Positions 1 to 5,720 of a stretch of DNA of 9,535 nt are shown here, in pieces. The stretch's first letter is position 1. Every line of letters starts with the position of its first letter. Below the pieces are notes generated by a model. It searched no databases, was not told the origin of the DNA, and saw only the letters and a list, made by a program, of their open reading frames with translations. Source of the DNA: JBKGYG01 sp046546235 (GTDB taxonomy: Bacteria; Bacillota; Clostridia; Lachnospirales; DSM-24629); NCBI GenBank assembly GCA_046546235.1, contig JBKGYG010000063.1, positions 1 through 9,535 of the forward strand, written 5' to 3'. The translations under genes were made by a program, and so were the position numbers.

Positions 1-874
1 TATCTACTGCTGATGCAAACTGACTACATAATGGACTTAATATATCGCAAAACCATTCTGGGATAACATATGATGAATATATATTATCAAATAGTGCAAC
101 TCCAACCGTTCTTGTATTTGTTATTAATGGAAACCAATACCCGACTACTTGATCTAAAGGTTTTGGTGTTCTATCTAACTTAGGAATTGTAGGTATTTTA
201 GTAAGATGATATACCTTCCCATTAAAATCTAGACAGTAATTAAAAATTACGTCTTTTTCATCATCATCATATAAAAAAATAGTTACACGATCAAGATTTA
301 AATGTTCTAAAATACACCTTGCAAAAGTAGCAGTTAATTCTTTAGTGCTTATAAGTGATTGTAGATGTTTCGATACATCTACAGTCATCTTTAAAATTTT
401 TCTATTTAAATTATTTTTTCTTGATAGAATAATTTGTTGCACCCCTAATGCTATTGCAGTGCTTAAGTAACTAAATTCATTTAACATATTTTCACTTAAT
501 GGATCTTTACTTCTAAGCTCTAGAAGTCCAAACAAATTATTTCTATTATTTAATGGTAACTTAATATAATATTCTTTTTCAGAACATATTTGAGTATAGT
601 TATTACCTTTACCAAATTCGTCTAACAATTGGTATAAAGGGATTATATCATTACCTTGTCTTATGCTCAAAGCATCACCTATAACTTCTTCCTGTAAATA
701 TTCTCCTTTTTCATCAATGACATATATTGCAATATATTCAACATATTGCTTCAAACTATTAAAGAGGAACTTACAGGCACGTTCATAAACAAAGTTATCG
801 TCATCTTGGTGTGTTAAAACATGAGCTGTCTCAATACCTATTTGAAATATATTAATTCCTACCTTATCATTCAT
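1..874 (-). CDS. Tandem GAF-domain signalling protein, 3' end cut off by the window edge
   Basis: An open frame runs from the ATG at 874-872 to the left edge, giving 291 codons with no stop, so the C-terminus is missing. Two GAF-like units are visible: roughly residues 20-150 (ending with the typical LFGLLELRSKDPLS strand-and-helix pattern at 114-127) and 155-291 (LDRVTIFLYDDDEKD at 194-208, a late strand near 256-262, and a final helix at 273-290). GAF domains bind small ligands or act as dimer sensors and usually sit in front of an output domain such as a histidine kinase, GGDEF, HD-GYP or sigma-54 activator domain; which one is present cannot be told here. No membrane segment or signal peptide is seen, so it should be cytoplasmic. 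The start overlaps the stop of the upstream solute-binding-like gene by 8 bases (ATGAATGA), and GGAG lies 10 bases before the ATG, suggesting translational coupling. The GAF assignment rests on pattern recognition and is moderately sure. Confidence 0.72.
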   Translation of the reverse strand, partial: MNDKVGINIFQIGIETAHVLTHQDDDNFVYERACKFLFNSLKQYVEYIAIYVIDEKGEYLQEEVIGDALSIRQGNDIIPLYQLLDEFGKGNNYTQICSEKEYYIKLPLNNRNNLFGLLELRSKDPLSENMLNEFSYLSTAIALGVQQIILSRKNNLNRKILKMTVDVSKHLQSLISTKELTATFARCILEHLNLDRVTIFLYDDDEKDVIFNYCLDFNGKVYHLTKIPTIPKLDRTPKPLDQVVGYWFPLITNTRTVGVALFDNIYSSYVIPEWFCDILSPLCSQFASAVD

Positions 875-2126
875 ATGTTTTCATCTCCCATGTTAAGTTA
901 AGAAGATTTTTAATGCTTTCATTAATTTTTTTTTGAATAGCCTGTATATTGTTTTTCCTTAAAATCGTATCAGATGTTCTTAACTCCCAAAAAAATTCTG
1001 ATATACCTTTAGAAAGTATTACCTCTATATTTCTCCACAAAGGGTGTGAAGGATAGGATTTTGAATTAATAATTTCATTATATAAAATGCCTATTTCTTT
1101 ACATTTTTTATGTTTATCCCAGAAAGAACAGTGAAAAGCAGGTAAATCACCACTTTGAGAAGACCATTCTTCTAAGAAGTTATCTGAAGTTAAGTGTCTA
1201 ATAATCTCCCAAGCTTCTGCAGGATATTGTGTTTTCGAAGATACTGTTAATAATGCCCCACCTGCAAAAGAATTGTATTTTGAAGATTTTGATGGGACTG
1301 GTGTAAAAGTATATGGCCCATCATAATCATAATTATTAATACGCTTTTGCATTATCTTAGAAACTGACAAAAATGCATGATCCAAATAAAAAGTAACTTC
1401 GTTTTTCCTATAAAATTTCTCATATAGAATTCGAGAGTATATATGATCTTCTTGAATATTTAAACTACAAATATTCATTAAACTAGATATGTACTCAAAT
1501 ACTTCTATAAAAAATTCTGCATCAAATAGATTATCACTAGATTTATTTAAATCTGGAAAATCCCAATTAGCTTTATATATCCAACTCATATATAAGTGAA
1601 GTGTTCCTATATCACTTTTTGCTGGGAACGCAAAAGGAATATGTTTCTCAGTATTAGAATAATTATTTTCTCCTTCGGAAATTTTTTTGCAGTAGTAGTA
1701 GAAATCATCCCAATTTGTTAAATTATTTTGACTAATATTGTACTTATCAAGAATTATTTGTTGAGTAGATAACACTAACGGCTGAATAAACCAAGGGATA
1801 GCGTACCGGATATTATTATACATTGAACAATTATTTATCCAGTTTGCCAAGGAGGGTAGCACCTTGTAAGTACTTGGTACATGTTTTAAATATCCTAGGT
1901 GAGCAAATGTATAGATCCATGTAGACCCTAATGCAAATACATCTGGTGGATTCTCATTTTTAAATGCGTTAATTAGACTATCATATGCTCTATTCCAAGT
2001 CATTATTTTTAAATCAATAGTAATATCTAAAAATTTCTCAAGCCTTTTAAATTCAGTAATATACTTCGGAACTTCATTAGTGACATATGATGAGATTAAC
2101 CATACTTTTAAATTTTTTTTAGACAT
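867..2126 (-). CDS. Family-1-like extracellular solute-binding protein fold without a signal peptide
   Basis: This 419-residue protein has the layout of a family-1 (sugar-type) ABC solute-binding protein. The first strand LKVWLISSY is at 6-14, PPDVFALGSTW at 60-70, YAIPWF at 108-113, AGGALLTVSS at 288-297, the helix PAEAWEIIRHLTS at 302-314, and GDLPA at 326-330. Such proteins normally carry a lipoprotein or Sec signal. Here the mature fold begins within six residues of the start, and an in-frame TAA at 2153-2151, nine codons upstream, rules out a longer N-terminus. The protein is therefore probably cytoplasmic. No permease or ATPase gene adjoins it; instead it overlaps a GAF-domain gene downstream, so a role as a ligand-binding partner in signalling is inferred. 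The start ATG at 2126-2124 is preceded by a weak Shine-Dalgarno (GGTGG four bases before, or AAGGG 11-12 bases before). The ligand is unknown; the many aromatic residues would suit a carbohydrate, but that is a guess. Confidence 0.78.
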   Translation of the reverse strand: MSKKNLKVWLISSYVTNEVPKYITEFKRLEKFLDITIDLKIMTWNRAYDSLINAFKNENPPDVFALGSTWIYTFAHLGYLKHVPSTYKVLPSLANWINNCSMYNNIRYAIPWFIQPLVLSTQQIILDKYNISQNNLTNWDDFYYYCKKISEGENNYSNTEKHIPFAFPAKSDIGTLHLYMSWIYKANWDFPDLNKSSDNLFDAEFFIEVFEYISSLMNICSLNIQEDHIYSRILYEKFYRKNEVTFYLDHAFLSVSKIMQKRINNYDYDGPYTFTPVPSKSSKYNSFAGGALLTVSSKTQYPAEAWEIIRHLTSDNFLEEWSSQSGDLPAFHCSFWDKHKKCKEIGILYNEIINSKSYPSHPLWRNIEVILSKGISEFFWELRTSDTILRKNNIQAIQKKINESIKNLLNLTWEMKTYE

Positions 2127-2175
2127 AAGACCACCAACCCTTGCAACTAGTTAAATAAAATAGCGTACTTCAACA

Positions 2176-2260
2176 TATCCAAAATTCATTAAATTAGTAC
2201 TATTATACCATAATTAATATTGAAATACCAAAATTTAAACACTATCCACTATCCAAAATT
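2176..2260. repeat. Iterated CCAAAATT boxes around the minus-strand promoter
   Basis: TATCCAAAATT occurs at 2176-2186 and again at 2250-2260. Its core CCAAAATT occurs a third time at 2228-2235, overlapping the -35 hexamer of the minus-strand promoter. A 7-base tandem repeat ACTATCC lies at 2241-2247 and 2248-2254, next to the distal copy. One copy upstream, one on the -35 and one just after the start is a typical operator layout, but the boxes are AT-rich and may be chance. No protein can be assigned to them. Confidence 0.4.
2202..2231 (-). promoter_or_regulatory. Probable sigma-A promoter of the solute-binding/GAF gene pair
   Basis: Reading the minus strand, TTGGTA (2231-2226), an 18-base spacer and a perfect TATAAT (2207-2202) are present. 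TGG directly before the -10 makes it an extended -10 element. Transcription would start near 2195, giving a leader of about 70 bases before the ATG at 2126. It is the only good promoter seen upstream of the pair, and the -35 overlaps one CCAAAATT box. Confidence 0.6.
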
Positions 2261-2325
2261 ACAGGTTTATGATTTGCAAGTTATTTACTAATCATTCTTA
2301 CTGGGTTTTTTGATAAGTAATTTTA

Positions 2326-2334
2326 TGCTATAAT
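2326..2334 (+). promoter_or_regulatory. Extended -10 promoter of the ABC-F gene
   Basis: TGCTATAAT is a perfect extended -10 element (TGnTATAAT) with the hexamer at 2329-2334. No good -35 lies at 16-18 bases (the position is a T-run), which is common for extended -10 promoters. Transcription would begin near 2340, leaving a leader of about 35 bases before the start at 2376. This argues against the earlier in-frame ATG at 2337 being used. Confidence 0.6.
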
Positions 2335-2361
2335 TAATGTCGATTATTTATTATTCTTTAT

Positions 2362-2366
2362 GGAGG
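2362..2366 (+). promoter_or_regulatory. Ribosome binding site deciding the ABC-F start
   Basis: GGAGG lies nine bases before the ATG at 2376. The alternative ATG at 2337, 13 codons upstream, has no Shine-Dalgarno and sits three bases after the -10 hexamer, so 2376 is the start. Confidence 0.85.
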
Positions 2367-2375
2367 TTTACATAT

Positions 2376-4277
2376 ATGATACTCGCTTGTAAGAATATCT
2401 GCAAAACTTTTGGTGTAACAACTATATTAAATAATGTGTCTTTTCATCTCGAGAAGGGTGAAAGAGCTGGTTTGGTGGGTATTAATGGAGCAGGCAAAAC
2501 TACTTTATTTCGAATTCTTGCTGGTGAATTAGAGCCTGATAATGGAGATATTATTACTCCTAATCAAGTTAATATTGGTTATTTATCTCAACAACAAAAC
2601 TTAAATTCAAATCTTACTATATATGATGAGATGCTTAATTCTAAGCAAAATATTCTAGAGCTTCAAAATCAATTAAGGAATGTTGAGCATAAAATGAAAC
2701 ATGCTAAAGGCTCTAAGCTTGATTATATAATGAATGAGTATTCGGATCTGCAACATAAGTTCGAACTTCTTAATGGTTATAGTTATAAAAGCGAAATTGA
2801 AGGCGTTTTAAAAGGCCTTGGTTTCGAAAGAGATGAATTATCCAAACATATCAACACTTTATCTGGTGGAGAAAAAACACGTGTTTCCCTTGCAAAGTTG
2901 CTTTTAACAAAACCGGAAATATTATTACTAGATGAGCCTACTAACCATTTAGATATGGTATCAATTAATTGGTTGGAAGGATATATTAATAATTATGATG
3001 GCTCTTTGCTTATTATTTCACATGATAGATATTTTCTCGACCGAACTGTTGATAAGATAGTTGAGTTAGAAAATACAGAAAGTAAAGTATATAATGGAAA
3101 TTATAGCTTTTATGCTAATAAGAAAGCTGCAGAAAGGGATTTAGAATTAAAACATTATTATAATCAACAAAAAGAGATTCAGAAACAAGAAGAAACTATA
3201 AGCCAGCTTAGGGTATTCAATAGAGAGAAATCTTTAAAAAGAGCTAAAAGTCGTGAAAAGGCTCTTGAAAAGATTGATAGACTTGATAAGCCACAAGAAC
3301 TTAAAGCTGATATGAATCTTTCCTTTGAACCAAGAATAATAAGCGGGAATGATGTTTTAAATATAAGTGATGTTAGTAAAGGCTTTGATAGTGTTCTTTT
3401 TTCTAATGTTTCAATTGATATTAAAAAAGGTGAAACTATAGCTCTTATTGGTGATAATGGGACAGGCAAAACAACGTTGTTTAAATTAATAACAAAGGAG
3501 TTGGTACCTGATGCAGGAGAAGTGAAGTTGGGTACTAAGGTTAACTGTGGTTATTATGATCAAGAGCATCAAAACCTTAATATTAAAAATAGTCTTATAG
3601 ATGAAATTTCTGATGCTTATCCAAATATGAAAACAAGCGAAATCCGGAATGTTTTGGCTGCTTTTCTTTTTACTGGAGATGATGTTTTTAAGAATGTTTC
3701 TCAGTTAAGTGGTGGTGAAAAAGGAAGACTATCTCTTGCAAAATTAATGTTATCTAAGTCTAATTTTTTATTATTGGACGAACCAACTAATCATTTAGAT
3801 ATTATTTCTAAAGAAGTATTAGAAAGTGCTTTAAAAAATTATACAGGAACTATATTATACATTTCTCATGATAGGTATTTTATTAATAAAACTGCAGATA
3901 GAGTGATAGAGCTAACTTCGTCAGGTATTAGTAATTATCTTGGCAATTATGATTATTATTTAGAAAAGAAAGCACAGCTAGAAGAAAGTCAATTTAATGA
4001 AGTTAAATCTGATAATACTACTATATCAACATCAAAAGAATATTGGTTAAAATCTAAAGAAGAACAAGCAACAGAACGAAAAAGACTTGCTAAATTGTCT
4101 GAAACTGAAGAAAAAATTATTAAGATAGAAGAAGAGATTAAGGAAATTGAACATAAATTATGTCTTGAAGAAGTTTATACTGATTATGAAAAGCTTAGTG
4201 AGCTTAATAATTCAAAAGAAACTCTTGAAACAAAATTAATTTCTCTCTATAAAAGTTGGGAAAATTTAACACAATAA
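2376..4277 (+). CDS. ABC-F family ATPase (YdiF/Uup-like ribosome-associated protein)
   Basis: This 633-residue protein carries two ABC ATPase domains on one chain and no membrane segment, the hallmark of ABC-F proteins, which act on the ribosome rather than in transport. Domain 1 has Walker A GINGAGKT (35-42), signature LSGGE (162-166), Walker B with DEP (186-188) and H-loop SHD (215-217). Domain 2 has GDNGTGKT (359-366), LSGGE (444-448), LLLDEP (465-470) and SHD (497-499). The charged linker at about 245-320 is the P-site tRNA interaction motif that reaches the tRNA in this family. A C-terminal charged coiled-coil (about 560-630), with the end pattern YTDYEKLSEL and SWENL, matches the YdiF/Uup type. 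Known relatives are either housekeeping translation factors or antibiotic-resistance ribosome protectors; sequence alone does not separate these. The gene stands alone, with its own promoter and terminator, divergent from the sensor pair. The ATP-binding and catalytic residues named are all present. Confidence 0.93.
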   Translation: MILACKNICKTFGVTTILNNVSFHLEKGERAGLVGINGAGKTTLFRILAGELEPDNGDIITPNQVNIGYLSQQQNLNSNLTIYDEMLNSKQNILELQNQLRNVEHKMKHAKGSKLDYIMNEYSDLQHKFELLNGYSYKSEIEGVLKGLGFERDELSKHINTLSGGEKTRVSLAKLLLTKPEILLLDEPTNHLDMVSINWLEGYINNYDGSLLIISHDRYFLDRTVDKIVELENTESKVYNGNYSFYANKKAAERDLELKHYYNQQKEIQKQEETISQLRVFNREKSLKRAKSREKALEKIDRLDKPQELKADMNLSFEPRIISGNDVLNISDVSKGFDSVLFSNVSIDIKKGETIALIGDNGTGKTTLFKLITKELVPDAGEVKLGTKVNCGYYDQEHQNLNIKNSLIDEISDAYPNMKTSEIRNVLAAFLFTGDDVFKNVSQLSGGEKGRLSLAKLMLSKSNFLLLDEPTNHLDIISKEVLESALKNYTGTILYISHDRYFINKTADRVIELTSSGISNYLGNYDYYLEKKAQLEESQFNEVKSDNTTISTSKEYWLKSKEEQATERKRLAKLSETEEKIIKIEEEIKEIEHKLCLEEVYTDYEKLSELNNSKETLETKLISLYKSWENLTQ

Positions 4278-4306
4278 TTAGAGAGGCTTTAAACCTCTCT
4301 ATTATT
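4273..4306 (+). terminator. Hairpin terminator at the end of the ABC-F gene
   Basis: AGAGAGG (4280-4286) pairs with CCTCTCT (4294-4300) around a seven-base loop. The stem continues with AATAAT (4273-4278) against ATTATT (4301-4306) past one bulged T. The stop codon of the ABC-F gene lies inside the left arm. The downstream tract is A/T-mixed rather than a pure T-run, so efficiency is uncertain. It also separates the convergent small gene on the other strand and may serve both. Confidence 0.6.
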
Positions 4307-4326
4307 ATGAGCATTAAATTACTAGT

Positions 4327-4539
4327 TTACGATTGTTCTATAATATCTGCATTATTTAATCTGTATTCGTACTTATTTAAGCTAACTACAATATCCTCAA
4401 TTAACTTGCTAATAGATACAATCTCCCTCATACTATTATTTAAAAAATCTTGATTTGTGTGAAAAAAAGATTCCAATGATTTCATTTGCTCATTAAGTTC
4501 ATTAAGTTCCATTTTTAAAGGCACATCAAACAATTCCAT
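4327..4539 (-). CDS. Small hypothetical helical protein, 70 residues
   Basis: I do not recognise this protein. It is soluble, charged and predicted by eye to be mostly helical, with a heptad-like stretch at about 11-60 (MELNELNEQMKSLES at the start of it) and no membrane segment or cysteine. The ATG at 4539-4537 is chosen because AGGTGA (4550-4545) stands five bases before it; an in-frame GTG three codons earlier lies inside that Shine-Dalgarno. A near-consensus promoter about 150 bases upstream supports expression. The gene is convergent with the ABC-F gene and separated from it by the hairpin at 4273-4306. The stretch SKLIE recalls the SxxLD motif of Spo0E-like phosphatases, and the size would fit, but the Asp is Glu and the rest does not match, so that reading is weak. 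Being a real gene is likely but not certain. Confidence 0.6.
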   Translation of the reverse strand: MELFDVPLKMELNELNEQMKSLESFFHTNQDFLNNSMREIVSISKLIEDIVVSLNKYEYRLNNADIIEQS

Positions 4540-4688
4540 AAATATCACCTTGATAACTTATTTTTTTACAATATTATTTTATTCTAGCTGACCTATAATT
4601 CAAAGCCATTTAATCTTGTACATATTGGGACATTTTAAAGCTAAAATTTACTGTTAATAGTTGTTTTTCCCACTATTGTGCTTATTCA
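4540..4688 (-). other. Long 5' leader with competing inverted repeats
   Basis: Between the inferred transcription start near 4688 and the small gene lie about 150 bases with three inverted repeats. They are ACTATT/AATAGT (4672-4677 with 4656-4661), TCCCA/TGGGA (4668-4672 with 4626-4630), and TAAAAT/ATTTTA with a four-base loop (4642-4647 with 4632-4637). The second arm pair uses the loop of the first, so those two cannot form fully together. No known riboswitch class is recognised. A weaker promoter inside the leader (minus strand TTGAAT 4603-4598, 16 bases, TAAAAT 4581-4576) is also possible. A regulatory leader or small RNA is inference only. Confidence 0.3.
4545..4550 (-). promoter_or_regulatory. 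Ribosome binding site of the 70-residue gene
   Basis: AGGTGA on the minus strand, five bases before the ATG at 4539, matches six bases of the anti-Shine-Dalgarno. It overlaps the in-frame GTG at 4548 and so favours the ATG. Confidence 0.65.
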
Positions 4689-4694
4689 ACATTT

Positions 4695-4723
4695 AGTATA
4701 CTAGTAAGTAAAAGTTATGTCAA
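4695..4723 (-). promoter_or_regulatory. Near-consensus sigma-A promoter
   Basis: The minus strand reads a perfect TTGACA (4723-4718), a 17-base spacer and TATACT (4700-4695). It is the best-matched promoter in the window and faces the small 70-residue gene. The predicted start is near 4688. Confidence 0.72.
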
Positions 4724-4948
4724 ATTATATTTGTCTTAAATATTTGTCATTTGCATTTACATTTATTATTATATCATAAATCACATGTTTTTTTTAGTAC
4801 AATTTTTAAAAATTATAAGTTTATTATTACTTTTAATTTCATTAACTAGATTCTAATAAACTTTTTCAAAGTCAGTATTAAAAAATCTTATTATTTTTGT
4901 TTTGAAAGAACAGAATTGGACTTATGATTAAAATATAACTTTTATAAC
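4724..4948. other. Non-coding AT-rich spacer
   Basis: No credible gene was found. The stretch holds a minus-strand extended -10 (TGATATAAT, 4776-4768) without a clear -35, a short palindrome AATTTTTAAAAATT (4801-4814), and a 10-base inverted repeat AAGTTTATTA/TAATAAACTT (4817-4826 with 4854-4863). The last has almost no G-C pairs and could be a weak back-up terminator or nothing. Confidence 0.4.
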
Positions 4949-4986
4949 AAAAAGAAAGCACTCTATATTTTAGTTGCTTTCTTTTT
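4949..4986 (-). terminator. Rho-independent terminator of the citrate/2-oxoglutarate operon
   Basis: A 12-base perfect stem (4949-4960 with 4975-4986) encloses a 14-base loop, and the minus-strand transcript ends in a T-rich run (TTTCTTTTTGTT). It lies 14 bases past the stop of the GntR gene. The other strand also has a T-run, so the hairpin could work in both directions. Confidence 0.82.
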
Positions 4987-5000
4987 TGTTTATATTAATT

Positions 5001-5690
5001 TTATTGTTTTATAAATTGTTCTGCTAACCCATTTTCAATAACATTCTTGGCTGTATTTCTTATATGAAGATTTGTTCTTTGTTCTGCTTTATCCTTATCT
5101 TTTTCTTTTATTGCTTCTAATATTGCTTTGTGCTCTTCAATTGATTTTAAAGCTCTTTCTTTAGTTGAAAGAGCAACTTTTCTAACCCTTTGAACATAAT
5201 TATGAAAATCTGTTAAAACATGTTTTAATGTTCTACTAGCAGATGCATTATATAAAACCTCATGAAATCTATTATCTAATTCATATAATTGTTCAAAGTG
5301 TCCTTTTTCAGCATGAAACTGTGATATATATATAATTTCTTCTAATTCATCAACCTGTTGTTCTGTAAGATTATCTACAGACCATCTTGTACTTAACCCT
5401 TCAAGTAAAGAACGAATTGCATAAATATCTTTTATATCCTTATCGTTTATACCCGTTACAATAGCCCCTTTATTGGGTATAATATTAACTAATCCTTCTA
5501 GCTCTAATTGCCTTATTGCTTCACGTACAGGTGTACGACTAACACCCAACTCACTGGATATTTTTGTTTCCTTTAGAGCCTCACTTTGTTTGTATTTACC
5601 TAAAAGAATGTCTTCCCTAATCTTATTAAAGACTCTTCCTCTTAGTGAATATTTGTCTGTCACTTCATTTTGGACATTATAATTACTCAA
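5001..5690 (-). CDS. GntR-family transcriptional regulator, FadR subfamily (FCD domain)
   Basis: This 229-residue DNA-binding regulator has the normal FCD-type length. The winged helix-turn-helix spans about 15-82, with the hallmark SRTPVREAIRQLELEGLV at 51-68 and a wing at 71-79 (IPNKGAIVT). The all-helical FCD effector domain covers about 85-222. It holds the usual metal-binding set: D139 and H143 in DNRFH, H187 in EEH, and H209 in NLHIR. Known FCD regulators sense small carboxylates (CitO of enterococci responds to citrate), so a TCA-type acid is a reasonable but unproven effector. The start is TTG at 5690-5688, preceded by a perfect AAGGAGG at 5705-5699 with eight bases between. It is last in the operon, 30 bases after the isocitrate dehydrogenase stop and just before the terminator. 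Regulation of its own operon is inferred; the operon promoter lies outside the window, so no operator could be checked. Confidence 0.92.
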   Translation of the reverse strand: MSNYNVQNEVTDKYSLRGRVFNKIREDILLGKYKQSEALKETKISSELGVSRTPVREAIRQLELEGLVNIIPNKGAIVTGINDKDIKDIYAIRSLLEGLSTRWSVDNLTEQQVDELEEIIYISQFHAEKGHFEQLYELDNRFHEVLYNASASRTLKHVLTDFHNYVQRVRKVALSTKERALKSIEEHKAILEAIKEKDKDKAEQRTNLHIRNTAKNVIENGLAEQFIKQ

Positions 5691-5710
5691 CAGGGGCGCC
5701 TCCTTGTTTG
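5688..5710 (-). promoter_or_regulatory. Strong RBS and TTG start of the GntR gene, possibly in a hairpin
   Basis: AAGGAGG (5705-5699) sits eight bases before TTG (5690-5688). In the transcript the arm CAAACAAGG (5710-5702) can pair with CCUGUUG (5694-5688), allowing two bulged A bases, around the loop AGGCGCC. That would bury both part of the Shine-Dalgarno and the start codon. The site is also an unusual G/C-rich island in AT-rich DNA. Confidence 0.45.
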
Positions 5711-5720
5711 AAACTATTTA

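Noticed and set aside
3179..3469. Open frame of 96 codons on the minus strand
   Set aside because: It lies wholly antisense to the ABC-F gene across its linker and second Walker A; no ribosome site and no recognisable protein.
4256..4453. Hydrophobic 65-codon plus-strand frame that could be a small membrane protein
   Set aside because: It begins inside the ABC-F gene, contains the terminator hairpin, and mirrors the 70-residue minus-strand gene, which has a proper ribosome site and promoter.
4327..4539. Spo0E-like aspartyl-phosphate phosphatase
   Set aside because: Only SKLIE resembles the SxxLD motif; the invariant Asp is Glu and the remaining pattern does not fit, so I left the gene unassigned.
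4817..4863. Ten-base inverted repeat as a terminator or phage attachment-like site
   Set aside because: The stem has almost no G-C pairs, the loop is 27 bases, and no gene ends next to it; in DNA this AT-rich it may be chance.
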